DNA of 26,428 nt, taken from a virus. The number at the start of each line of letters is the position of its first letter. The stretch's first letter is position 1. This document shows, piece by piece, positions 6,977 to 14,856 of the stretch. The stretch spans positions 1 through 26,428 of IMG/VR virus record IMGVR_UViG_3300048928_000089; one strand, given 5' to 3'. The notes beneath the pieces were generated by a model, which saw nothing but the letters and a program-made list of their open reading frames with translations, was not told the origin of the DNA and did not search any database. A program made the translations under genes and the position numbers.

Positions 6977-7841
6977 CTTTACCTTCGCGTGGATTCGCTA
7001 GGTCCACACCGCCTTTCGGCTGCTGCATATCGCTATGCAGAAGAGACTATATCTTCGACCACGAGGGCCGCCCACCGTTTCGAGCGCCAATCGCTTGCGC
7101 CCTACTCTACTCCCTTCCGCACTAGGCGTGGTTTCGATAGTCGTTCGGCATTTCTTCGTCAACGTAGATCCACGTTTTGTACTTATCTGACTCAGCCTTA
7201 AGTCGGTAACTCACCGTTGAAATTTTGACCCCAAGTGCGGCAGAGGCTTCCGTTAAGCTTCCGTAAACAATTCCGTTGATGGAAACTTTCTTGGAGTTAG
7301 CCTCCTTGACACTCGCGATCATGCGCTCCGACTTTTCTTTTCCGAACATGGGATTTCCTTCACCGCTGAATATCCTGCTTTTGAGTTCTCGTATCTCCTC
7401 TCGCCGAGGGTTGTGCGTAAATGTGTCTCCTCCCAATGTTGAATTAGCGATGTTATACGATACTCCTCGGGTGTCGTCAATGAGTTTCTGCTCTTTTTCT
7501 AAAGATTCTTGATAGTCTGAGCAGAGTTCGATAACCTCAAAAACAAAGTCGTCCTCCCCGAACAGGTTCCAGTCGAGTTGCAGCTCGGAGTTACTGTGGC
7601 TATTTTTGCGCAGCATATTACGATGAGAACGCCAACGCTTAACTACCTCTTGGCTTCTTCCGTAATACGTACGGTCATTTGACTTGCACGTGATCTTGTA
7701 AATTGTGTACATTTAGCATCGCCTCCGCATTTAGATTCGGGGCTACGCTGACGAAGTTTTAGCACGGGATTGTCTCCGAAGAGGGTTTCCCCGTTTAGGT
7801 GGGTTTGCGCTCCTGGATCGCTCCAAGAGGGTGCTATATCA
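6977..7841 (-). ncRNA. Self-splicing group I intron in nrdE
   Basis: 865-nt interruption of nrdE. The exon before it ends in T (TGT|TGATATAG) and the intron ends in G (GGTAAAG|ACC), as group I splicing needs. Core sequences on the minus strand include AATCCCGTGC near the 5' part (P3/P4 region) and AAGATATAGTC (7055-7045), the conserved 3' strand of P7. GACTAT at 7142-7137 can form the 5' strand of P7. The first intron codon is TGA, so unspliced mRNA would give a protein ending at the catalytic cysteine. A GIY-YIG endonuclease gene is embedded. SPbeta-group phages are known to carry group I introns in the same gene. The boundaries are inferred from exon continuity. Confidence 0.93.
7122..7712 (-). 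CDS. GIY-YIG homing endonuclease in the nrdE intron
   Basis: 196-aa intron-encoded homing endonuclease. The GIY-YIG nuclease domain occupies residues 1-85: YTIYKI and TYYGRS for the motif, Arg27 and Glu74 in the usual catalytic positions. A NUMOD3 DNA-binding motif follows (GEGNPMFGK, 117-125), then a NUMOD1-like helix-turn-helix (VSINGIVYGSLTEASAALGV, 143-162, through about residue 184). This architecture matches I-TevI/I-BmoI-type enzymes that cleave intronless alleles and spread the intron. The start is ATG with GGAGG upstream. Its last codons (N-D-Y-R) contain the GACTAT proposed as the 5' strand of P7, so the reading frame runs into the ribozyme core. All catalytic residues are present, so it may be active. 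Confidence 0.95.
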   Translation of the reverse strand: MYTIYKITCKSNDRTYYGRSQEVVKRWRSHRNMLRKNSHSNSELQLDWNLFGEDDFVFEVIELCSDYQESLEKEQKLIDDTRGVSYNIANSTLGGDTFTHNPRREEIRELKSRIFSGEGNPMFGKEKSERMIASVKEANSKKVSINGIVYGSLTEASAALGVKISTVSYRLKAESDKYKTWIYVDEEMPNDYRNHA

Positions 7842-8975
7842 ACACAGGTTAGACATTTTTACTTGGCCGACGCCTTTCAGCGCATGGCCTTCGTTCGCGT
7901 TATCTTTGAACATCAGATACGGATATCCCGATTCGAGCTGCGTCGTCGCAATCTTCGTCAGCATGTCACGCGCATTTAGCTCGCGCTTCTTAACGGATGG
8001 ATTCGCAACCAACTCGTCATACATCGCGCTAATATCCATATCGTCCAGGTGCGTTCCGTACGCTTTGTACACGGTATACGGAGCGAATACGTAGTACGGC
8101 TCGTTAGTCTCCGCCAGCTCGATAAACTTGGACGGTACGATAAGTCCGATGGACAAAGTTTTAAGGCGCGACCTTTCATCCGCGTTAATCTTCTTCGCGT
8201 CAAGCAGCTCCATTACGTCCCATCCGAAGATGTTGTAATAGACTGCGCCGCTCCCCTTCCGTTGTCCCATTTGGTCCGCGTATGAGAACGCCATTTCGAG
8301 TTGTTTGGCGACCGGTAGAATCCCCTTCGCTACGCCTTCCTCTTCTTTAATCGCCTCGCCACGTCCGCGCAGCTTCGATAGGTTAAGCGCAACGCCGCCG
8401 CCAATCTTCGAAAGTTGCATCGCAGTAGTATGCGCGTGCCCGATCGCGTTAAGGCTGTCGTCTACTTCCGTAAGAAAACACGATACCATTTCGCCACGTC
8501 TCGCTTTACCTGCGTTAAGGAACGTAGGTGTCGCCGGCTGCACTCCGTTTAAGTAACCCCATAGTAACTCGCGCGCCATATCGTAATTGCCTTGCGCCAG
8601 ATAAAGCGCAGTGATTGCATAGCGTTCTTCCGGCGACTCCAAGTACGTTTTCTTGTCGCGAGTCTTAAGCGCATAGTCCGTATAGTATTTGAACGCGGCC
8701 ATATACGAAGCGAATCGCAGGTTAGCGGCGTCGGCCATCCGGTGAATCTCCGTAATCTGCTCCGGAGTGTATTGCGTTAAAACTTCCGGATAGTAATATC
8801 CGTTGTCGACCATATATTTAACGCGAGCCATTGCGGACTCAAACCCCATCTTATTATCGCGGATGAAACGCATGAACTCCTCGACGGCCTCCGTATCCTT
8901 TTCGAGCTGGTAAAATCCGTCCTTCATTACGGTAGCCTCGTTGTTGAGTTCGATATACTTATACGTTTGTGACAA
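7842..8975 (-). CDS. nrdE: Ribonucleotide reductase alpha subunit, exon 1
   Basis: First 378 codons of the class Ib large subunit, which reduces ribonucleoside diphosphates to deoxy forms. The start is TTG at 8975, with AAGGAG about 12 nt upstream, and lies 49 nt inside nrdI. Landmarks are the amino-terminal NrdE-type helices without an ATP cone, the substrate-site PATPTFLNAG (147-156), redox Cys166 (EMVSCFL), the GGGVALNLSKLRG loop (192-204), and Asn376-Leu-Cys378, where Cys378 is the thiyl-radical cysteine. The intron begins with the very next base after the Cys378 codon. Absence of the ATP cone agrees with class Ib. Confidence 0.95.
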
Positions 8976-9322
8976 AGCGCGCTCACTCCTTCGGTGAATT
9001 TTTGTATGTCGGTAGGCGTGCCCGCCAGTTCGAACTTGCAGACGATCGGCACTCCGTATTGTTTCGCTATTTGATCCGCGGCGAGTGCGTAAGCCGGTCC
9101 GAAATTACGATTGCCGGACGCAGCCACGCCGTGTAAGTATTCGTTGTTATGTGCGAGAAATGTGCGCGTCTTGGCCGGAACCTCACCGATCTTATCCGTG
9201 TATGTTACGAGGATAAACGGTTCAGTTACGCGCAGGTCGGCCGTAAGCTTAAGCGTAGGATACGGGAGACGCCGTGCGAATAGGTCGACGTTTCCTGTAC
9301 GTGATGCATAAACGACTAACAT
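8927..9322 (-). CDS. nrdI: NrdI flavodoxin-like protein
   Basis: 131-aa flavodoxin-like NrdI, which supplies oxidant to build the dimanganese-tyrosyl cofactor of NrdF. The FMN phosphate loop is YASRTGNV (5-12). Two further conserved flavin-contacting regions are VTYTDKIGEVP and GVAASGNRNFG, and the family-typical KFELAGTPTD is near the carboxy end. The ATG at 9322 is chosen because AAAGGAG precedes it and the protein then aligns from its first residue with the family; an upstream in-frame extension exists but overlaps the coiled-coil gene. The end overlaps nrdE by 49 nt. Order nrdI-nrdE-nrdF is the standard class Ib operon. No glutaredoxin-like reductant gene (nrdH) is seen. Confidence 0.93.
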   Translation of the reverse strand: MLVVYASRTGNVDLFARRLPYPTLKLTADLRVTEPFILVTYTDKIGEVPAKTRTFLAHNNEYLHGVAASGNRNFGPAYALAADQIAKQYGVPIVCKFELAGTPTDIQKFTEGVSALCHKRISISNSTTRLP

Positions 9323-9474
9323 TCGCGCTCGCTCCTTTCGTATAGTGCGCGTGCTTCGGCAAGTCTCCGTTCGTACTTTTCCGCGAGCCCTCGGTAGATC
9401 ATGACGGACCGTTCGAGAGCTGCGATTTCCTGGCGTTGGTGAGCGGTGAGGCGTGCGGAAAGTTCGTTGCTCAT
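9316..9474 (-). CDS. Small coiled-coil protein, 52 aa
   Basis: A highly charged helical peptide rich in Arg, Glu, Ala and Leu (EKYERRLAEARALYERSERE), predicted to be one continuous alpha-helix or coiled coil. Its ATG overlaps the stop of the 87-aa gene (ATGA) and its stop overlaps the nrdI start by 7 nt, so it sits in a coupled chain. Function is unknown. Confidence 0.6.
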   Translation of the reverse strand: MSNELSARLTAHQRQEIAALERSVMIYRGLAEKYERRLAEARALYERSEREC

Positions 9475-9734
9475 TCGAAATCTGCGTCCGTATAAACATC
9501 TAGACGCGGAGGATGCAAACAGCTCCTATTTTCACAATAGACTTCATACGCTTCATCCGTTAGTCTTTTGCGTTCAACCTTCGCGAAATTATACTGCGTC
9601 ATTAATTCGTAGAGCCTATCCGGAATTTCGTGCTCGTCGTTGCAGTGAACGTCTTGTTCCAACCTTCCGTTAACATAAAATCCGGTACTTGCGTCATACC
9701 CCGTATCAACCACTGTAAGAATATCCGTCTTCAT
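9471..9734 (-). CDS. Hypothetical protein, 87 aa
   Basis: A small acidic protein that I do not recognise. It has two short beta-type stretches at the amino end (ILTVVDTGYD and GFYVNGRLEQDV) and three cysteines (residues about 31, 67, 71), two of them in CENRSC. There is no membrane segment. GAGG is present upstream of the ATG at 9734. It stands at the head of the chain leading into nrdI; whether it has anything to do with nucleotide reduction is unknown. Confidence 0.65.
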   Translation of the reverse strand: MKTDILTVVDTGYDASTGFYVNGRLEQDVHCNDEHEIPDRLYELMTQYNFAKVERKRLTDEAYEVYCENRSCLHPPRLDVYTDADFE

Positions 9735-9778
9735 ATTTGTAGCCTCCTCGGTTAATGTTAGTCACATCTAACACCTCA

Positions 9779-9997
9779 TCATTTGCGAGAGACCGCGTCA
9801 GATACAATGGCGACTAGTGCTATGACTGCGACAATTGAAAGGAGGAACGCAATCCCGCCCCAGAAAGGCAACGTCACCCACCACCAGGACCATCCGATAA
9901 CTCCCGTCAGTTTCAACGTTACGAATACTACGCCAAGTAATCCGAATATTCCGATTCCACCGTTGTTATTTACGCTACCGTTGTTTTGTTTACTCAT
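9779..9997 (-). CDS. Transmembrane protein (phage 'Fragile-X-F'-type)
   Basis: 72 aa with a polar Asn/Gly-rich amino end (SKQNNGSVNNNGG) and two hydrophobic helices (about 16-36 and 44-66) joined by a tryptophan cluster (GWSWWWVTLPFWGG). This pattern matches small phage proteins that databases label transmembrane Fragile-X-F protein; that name carries no functional meaning. Its location in the replication/nucleotide operon is usual for this family. Confidence 0.75.
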   Translation of the reverse strand: MSKQNNGSVNNNGGIGIFGLLGVVFVTLKLTGVIGWSWWWVTLPFWGGIAFLLSIVAVIALVAIVSDAVSRK

Positions 9998-10025
9998 GCC
10001 GCATCAGCCTCCGTATCAATTAGAT

Positions 10026-10565
10026 TTACGCCGCTTCCGCAACGTCTATAAGACCTTCACGTATCAAGTAAGCCAGAATTACCGCACACGCATCTGAGTC
10101 GTCGTAGCCAGCCGCGAACTTGTAATCGGATGGAAGGCGTAGGTACTTCCGCACGCCCCCCGCTACATCCTTCTTCTCCGCTTTACCGTTGCCCGCAACG
10201 AGTTTCTTAACGGTAGTCGGCGTAAGAACCGGCTTGACTTCGTTCACCACATATCCGAACGAATGAAGAGCGCGATCGGCCGCCGCCCATGCGTTAAATA
10301 TCGTTTGAGTAGCGCGTTTATTTCGGCCGGCCGTGAAGTCCTCGCGTAACACCGTGTCAAACGGCCGATGTGCGTATACTTGGTGCGCAATGAACGACTC
10401 GACGACGACTGAGCGCGTTGCATCGTTGATATCCGTATCCGTTGCGACTGAGCCTGCGTATATAAGCGTTGGGATACGTTCTTTAACGTCGATTACCGCG
10501 AGGCCGGGAGATAGCGATAAGTCGAGTCCGAGATAACGTTTAGTCTGCGCTTTTGGCTTCGCCAG
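10026..10565 (-). CDS. RuvC-like Holliday junction resolvase
   Basis: A RuvC/RNase H-fold resolvase of about 179 aa. The acidic catalytic residues are visible: GLDLSLSPG (Asp in strand 1), the REDF glutamate after strand 4, and DDSDA near the carboxy end. It is expected to resolve branched recombination or replication intermediates before packaging. The reading frame is open further upstream (to 10631), but the ribosome binding site GGAGG at 10575-10579 lies within that extension. Nine nucleotides after it is an in-frame CTG (10565), which I take as the probable start; no ATG, GTG or TTG fits. It overlaps the preceding gene by 26 nt. Confidence 0.82.
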   Translation of the reverse strand: MAKPKAQTKRYLGLDLSLSPGLAVIDVKERIPTLIYAGSVATDTDINDATRSVVVESFIAHQVYAHRPFDTVLREDFTAGRNKRATQTIFNAWAAADRALHSFGYVVNEVKPVLTPTTVKKLVAGNGKAEKKDVAGGVRKYLRLPSDYKFAAGYDDSDACAVILAYLIREGLIDVAEAA

Positions 10566-10857
10566 AGCTACGCACCTCCTCGTAAGTGGCTTCGAATATT
10601 TCCGGCTTACACGGATAAATTTCACCAACAACTCCGCGAATGATGTAATCCCCGTAGTCTCCGCGCATAACTCCTTCTAAAGTTTGGATTTCGCAGTAAG
10701 TGCGAGAGAAATCGAAGGGTCCGTTATCAACCTCATCCTCCACTCGATACCCGATGATCTCATTCATAGTAACCTTGTCGTTAAACCAATCAGGCCGGGG
10801 ATCTATCCCCATACGAAACGCGTCGATTACAACCGGTTTCTTACGGTATTTCCCCAT
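10540..10857 (-). CDS. Conserved phage protein, KYRKKPV family, 105 aa
   Basis: Begins with MGKYRKKPVVIDAF, then GDYGDYIIRGVVGEIYPCKP and IFEATYEEV. This combination (a KKPV amino end, a G-[ED]-IYPCKPxIFxxTYE carboxy end) is a widespread small phage protein of unknown function. Its frame continues through the ribosome binding site of the RuvC gene and stops 26 nt inside it. It is a likely component of the recombination/replication block, but no role can be assigned. Confidence 0.8.
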   Translation of the reverse strand: MGKYRKKPVVIDAFRMGIDPRPDWFNDKVTMNEIIGYRVEDEVDNGPFDFSRTYCEIQTLEGVMRGDYGDYIIRGVVGEIYPCKPEIFEATYEEVRSSGEAKSAD

Positions 10858-10859
10858 AT

Positions 10860-11903
10860 TTAAGCAGCCTCCTTCGTAGCTTCTTCCGCCCTAATCCGTT
10901 CAATATCCGCAAGCGCCTCCGCTGGTCCACGCTTCTGCCAATCCGGTAAGCCTGACCGCTGAACCGCCGCCACTTTACGTCTCAACGCGTCTAACTCTTC
11001 GTCAGATAAGGACAGCGCGATCGTTCGTTTAAAGTCGTTAAATCGCCACTTACCGAGGTCTGTCGCAGGCGGCTCGCCTTTATCCGCGGCATCTAATATC
11101 CCCGCAAAATGTCCGAGCAAGTCTTCGCGCATTTCATCCGTAATGTACAGACCGAACGCGGCGATATCCGGATTCTTCTCGAACTCGGCCGGCGTCATAT
11201 CCCACGCTTTCCGCGCGCCATTAACGTAAAGGATTACGTAGAAGTCGACATCGTACATAACGGAGTAACTGACGCATTGCTTGACATGGCCCTCTTCCGG
11301 ACCGTTACGCATGCTGTAGCCGGACGTTTTCGCATACGTAGTTTGTTTACTTTTGACTTCGAGACCGACGCGGACTTCACGGCCGAGCTCCGGAATCCAT
11401 ACGCGCATGACTCCGTCCGAGGTTCCGAAGAGGGCGAACGTTTGACCTGCGTATTCAACGATCTTAGACGTCTTCGCGAAGTCCTCGAACATTGGCTCGC
11501 CGCGCTCATTGCGATCGAACTTAAACGGAGGATTCTCGCCCATATGTCGCGCGTAATGTTTCTCCGCGAAAAGAATATCGCGTTGAATAATATCCCCTAT
11601 AGCCGTTCCTATTCGTGTTTGGCGGCCCTGATTCGGTTGCCGACTGCGTGATTCCTTTTTAGCTCCGCGGGCCTTTTCGTATAGACCTCGCGGATCTGAA
11701 TCGGCGGCTGACGGAGAGAAGTACGGAATGTTTCGCGGTGCCCAAACCTTACGCGATTTGTCCGTGAGTATATCCGCGTACCACTTGTGAATCTGCGCGT
11801 CGAGAGCGTCGTCGTACACTTCTGGCGCGGAATGCCACTCGTTCAGGAATACCGTAAATTGCTCCGCGATTCTATTTGCGATTAATTGGTTAGTATCCGT
11901 AAT
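10860..11903 (-). CDS. PD-(D/E)XK nuclease (RecB/Cas4-like), ATT start
   Basis: 347-aa nuclease of the PD-(D/E)XK fold. Using the proposed start, Asp163 (FGTSDGVMRVW) and Glu182/Lys184 (GLEVKSK) form the active site, followed by the helix with HVKQCVSYS carrying the motif-IV Gln typical of RecB/Cas4-type exonucleases. It probably acts in phage recombination or end processing next to the polymerase and RuvC. No ATG/GTG/TTG exists near the ribosome binding site. AAGGAGG at 11912-11918 is followed after 8 nt by in-frame ATT (11903), immediately after the stop of the exonuclease gene. The 28 codons before the first GTG (11819) look protein-coding (DTNQLIANRIAEQF). If initiation instead occurs at GTG 11819 the protein is 319 aa. 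Confidence 0.85.
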   Translation of the reverse strand: MTDTNQLIANRIAEQFTVFLNEWHSAPEVYDDALDAQIHKWYADILTDKSRKVWAPRNIPYFSPSAADSDPRGLYEKARGAKKESRSRQPNQGRQTRIGTAIGDIIQRDILFAEKHYARHMGENPPFKFDRNERGEPMFEDFAKTSKIVEYAGQTFALFGTSDGVMRVWIPELGREVRVGLEVKSKQTTYAKTSGYSMRNGPEEGHVKQCVSYSVMYDVDFYVILYVNGARKAWDMTPAEFEKNPDIAAFGLYITDEMREDLLGHFAGILDAADKGEPPATDLGKWRFNDFKRTIALSLSDEELDALRRKVAAVQRSGLPDWQKRGPAEALADIERIRAEEATKEAA

Positions 11904-12524
11904 TTAAACCGCCTCCTTAGTTTTCGTAATCGTCCGTACAATCGCGCCAGGCGGCGTATACGTTAACGGCCGCTCCGGACTATCAACGACGACATCGCGA
12001 TATGTGATTCCGTTAACCTCCGCCTTTTCACGGAGCACGGCGTAAAGCTGCAGTGTAGCCTCCGCGTCATTCGTAGCGCGATGATGTCCGTTAAGCGGAA
12101 TTCCGTAACGCTCGCATGTCGGCTCAAGGCTTGCGTTCTCGTCCGGATCGATTAGGCGTGACATGGCGCGAGTGCAGGCGAATCTCGGAGTCTCAACTAC
12201 CGGATTCAGAAACGATAGATCGAACGGAGCATTATGTGCTATTACCGTTGTTCCGAACGCAAACGTGTGTAGCGCTACAAGTGCGGTTGTCCTACGTGGA
12301 GCGCTGCATAAATCCTCCGTCTTAATTCCGGTGAGCTCCGTAATCTTCTCCGGAATCTCCACGCCCGACGGCAAGGCAACGTACGTTTGGAAGCGCCCAA
12401 TCTCGCGCACATAACCGCCTGGCCCAACTTCCGCACGGATGGCGGCTATTTCCGTAGTGTGATCGATAGCCGGGTCGAGTCCGGTTGTTTCGATGTCAAT
12501 TACCGTTACGATTTCGTTCTCCAT
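11904..12524 (-). CDS. DnaQ-like 3'-5' exonuclease (DEDDh)
   Basis: 206-aa exonuclease of the DnaQ/RNase T superfamily, related to the epsilon subunit of DNA polymerase III. Motif I DIETTG has Asp10 and Glu12. Motif II is HNAPFDLSFL. Motif III reads HHRATNDAEAT, with the catalytic His and Asp of the DEDDh subgroup. It directly follows the polymerase gene (ATG abuts its stop, GGAGG 8 nt upstream), suggesting a separate proofreading or processing exonuclease. The polymerase also has its own exonuclease domain, so a role in other DNA or RNA trimming is possible. Confidence 0.92.
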   Translation of the reverse strand: MENEIVTVIDIETTGLDPAIDHTTEIAAIRAEVGPGGYVREIGRFQTYVALPSGVEIPEKITELTGIKTEDLCSAPRRTTALVALHTFAFGTTVIAHNAPFDLSFLNPVVETPRFACTRAMSRLIDPDENASLEPTCERYGIPLNGHHRATNDAEATLQLYAVLREKAEVNGITYRDVVVDSPERPLTYTPPGAIVRTITKTKEAV

Positions 12525-14792
12525 TTACGCAGCCTCCTTTTGTTTGAACCAGTCTTCCGGTGTCATGCCCTTGCCCCAACGTTTCATGATCGCGATATCC
12601 GTTCCGTTAGCCACCGTTCCCCACGCGTAAGATTGCGTCATAATACGTTCGATTACCGCGATATCCTCACGTGTAAAGTCTTCCGGAATCTCGAATACAA
12701 GCTCGTCGTGAATCGTTCCCCATAGCGCCCAACCTTCGCGCTTCTTGCATTCTTCGTGCGCTCGAATCATCGTAACCTTCGTTTGGATGGCGGAGCTTCC
12801 TTGTACGCGAGCATTCGTTCCCTGACGCATCGCGCGGCTGATTTTAGCGTTATGCTTGCGGTGCTCTTCGTACCTCGCATCGTTCCACTTTCCGTATGGG
12901 ATCTCCTTGCGCTTGAGTTTCCCGTCAGGTAAGCGCCGTTTCCGTTGCTGCTTATCCGCCCAAACAAATCCGTACTTGGCGACATGCTCTTCGTTCGCTT
13001 TCAGCCAGGCACTGAGTTTCGGCATTCCGCTGAACAACTCTTCTTTAAACGCGGTCGCTTCCGGTTTCTTCAATCCGAGCATATCCGCGAGTGAAAAGTC
13101 GCTCATTCCGTATAATGTCGCGAGCCATACGACCTTCATCGCTTTCCGTTCCGGAGTGTCTTCGCCGTTTGGTAGCTTATTGACCTCGTGATACGGACGC
13201 TTGTAGTACATGCTCGCCATGTTAGCGTAAGGATCGATTCCCTTTTCGAACGCTTCGATTAGTACGGGCTCACCGGATAAGTACGCCGTACAACGAATCT
13301 CCTGCGCCTTAAAGTCCGCAGATACGAGTACCTTCCCCGGAGGAGCCACGAACATCTTACGCGCGTCCTCCGGCTGGTTTTGAACGTTGAATTGATTGGA
13401 GTCCGCAGCCTCTTCGTCCTTACCGGAGCTGAAACGCCCGGTAACGGTGCCGATCGGATTAAAACGCGAATGCCAGCGCTTGGTCGTCGGATTCTGCTTC
13501 GTTGGAAGCGCGTCGATATAAGTTCCGCTGAGCTTCGTAATCTTCCGGTATTCCAACAAATCCGCTATGACTTCGAAGTCCCGCGCCATTGGTTTAAGGG
13601 TCTTCTTTGCGTCCATGTTCGGAAGTTCCTTTCCGATCTCTTTGGACAGCGCGGCCTTCATTTGGGGTCCGGAGTTGAGGTTGAGTTCCGCGTCACCTTC
13701 GTGATGCTTCGATAGGACTGCGATAAGCTTGGCGTGGAGTTCCTTGGCTCGCGCCGCTAACTGCTCTCCGTACTCTTTCGCGAAGTCCAAATCGAGAATA
13801 TATCCGTTTGCCTCCATTTCGACGATTACGTATAGCAGCGGAACCTCAACCGTTCGGAAGTATTCGAGTACCGTCGGCATCTGCGTAAAGTGTTCGTACT
13901 GGAACTGGTATAATTGCCACGTTAAATCCGTATCCTTGCCCGCATATGCCAACGCAATGTCGAGCGTGATCTCGTTGAACGGTGTCTTTCCGAATAGCTC
14001 CGCGAATGTGTCGGACTCAACCCCCAGATACTTAGGCGCTAGGTCTTTCAAGCGGAACGACGGTTCATTTTCGTTGAGCAAGTGCATCGCGACCATCGTA
14101 TCCCAGGTAACTCCGCGCAGATCGTGGCCGTGGCGCCGGAACATCGCAATATCGAATATGGCGTTATGGAGAACCTTGCCGATGCCTTCGTCGTATAGGA
14201 ATCCGCGCAATTCGGATAATACGTAATCTCGCGAAAGCTGCTCGCCCTCGTCGTGCTGAACCGGAATATATACGTGCATACCTTTCTCGGCCAGCGGCGG
14301 AATACTTACGGACGGCAGCGTTAAGGAAATGCCGACGATCTCATCCGTGTAAACGTCTACGCCTGTTGTCTCCGTATCGACCGCTACTTCCGTCTGTTCA
14401 CGCAACCTTTCGATCAGCCGCGCCAACAGCTTCTCGCTATTGATAAGAAAGTAATTGCGTGGAGTCTTTTCGACCATTTCGCGTAATGTCTTTTCCCGTA
14501 ACATTACGCGTAGGTCGCTGTATATGCGTAGAGCTTCCGCCTTACTAAACCGCTTGCCGACGCCGGACGGATGTCTGCCTGTTACACCCGTCTCCATTGC
14601 GTCTTTGACCGCAAGCAACTTTTCGGTATCCGAATCGCTATTCTTCATCGCAAGTATTCGTACCCACGCGTCCTCAATCGTCTCCTGCGCCGCCTTCTTC
14701 CGCTTAGTTGCGTCGGCCACCCGTTCGGCGGCTCCGTCATCTGGCGCAGGCGGGCGCAAGTTTAGCGTTAATTTTGGCGCGATATGTGTGAT
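12525..14792 (-). CDS. Family A DNA polymerase (PolA-like), ATC start
   Basis: About 755-aa family A polymerase with 3'-5' exonuclease and polymerase domains and no 5' nuclease domain, the usual phage form. Residue numbers include the 11 codons from the proposed start. Exo motifs: DTETTG (139-144), HNAIFDIAMF (about 209-218) and YAGKDTDLT (about 283-291). Polymerase motif A is VSADFKAQEIR (Asp493), motif B ERKAMK...LYGMS, and motif C IHDELVFE. In motif B the residue aligning with E. coli Phe762 is Leu (Leu557). The first TTG (14759) has no ribosome binding site. AAGGAG at 14802-14807 is followed after 9 nt by in-frame ATC (14792), giving an added ITHIAPKLTLN. A charged amino-terminal extension of about 100 residues is of unknown function. 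This is presumably the replicative polymerase of the phage. Confidence 0.95.
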   Translation of the reverse strand: MTHIAPKLTLNLRPPAPDDGAAERVADATKRKKAAQETIEDAWVRILAMKNSDSDTEKLLAVKDAMETGVTGRHPSGVGKRFSKAEALRIYSDLRVMLREKTLREMVEKTPRNYFLINSEKLLARLIERLREQTEVAVDTETTGVDVYTDEIVGISLTLPSVSIPPLAEKGMHVYIPVQHDEGEQLSRDYVLSELRGFLYDEGIGKVLHNAIFDIAMFRRHGHDLRGVTWDTMVAMHLLNENEPSFRLKDLAPKYLGVESDTFAELFGKTPFNEITLDIALAYAGKDTDLTWQLYQFQYEHFTQMPTVLEYFRTVEVPLLYVIVEMEANGYILDLDFAKEYGEQLAARAKELHAKLIAVLSKHHEGDAELNLNSGPQMKAALSKEIGKELPNMDAKKTLKPMARDFEVIADLLEYRKITKLSGTYIDALPTKQNPTTKRWHSRFNPIGTVTGRFSSGKDEEAADSNQFNVQNQPEDARKMFVAPPGKVLVSADFKAQEIRCTAYLSGEPVLIEAFEKGIDPYANMASMYYKRPYHEVNKLPNGEDTPERKAMKVVWLATLYGMSDFSLADMLGLKKPEATAFKEELFSGMPKLSAWLKANEEHVAKYGFVWADKQQRKRRLPDGKLKRKEIPYGKWNDARYEEHRKHNAKISRAMRQGTNARVQGSSAIQTKVTMIRAHEECKKREGWALWGTIHDELVFEIPEDFTREDIAVIERIMTQSYAWGTVANGTDIAIMKRWGKGMTPEDWFKQKEAA

Positions 14793-14856
14793 TTGCGCTC
14801 ACTCCTTTCCCTCGCTGATCGCTCGTGATTTGAGTTGTAATCCGCGCGGTTAGCGC

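Noticed and set aside
11109-11651. 180-codon plus-strand open frame
   Set aside because: Lies fully opposite the PD-(D/E)XK nuclease gene, has no suitable ribosome binding site, and its sequence is explained by the codon bias of the minus-strand gene.
13729-14226. 165-codon plus-strand open frame
   Set aside because: Antisense to conserved polymerase and exonuclease motifs; low-complexity Ser/Tyr composition typical of a shadow frame.
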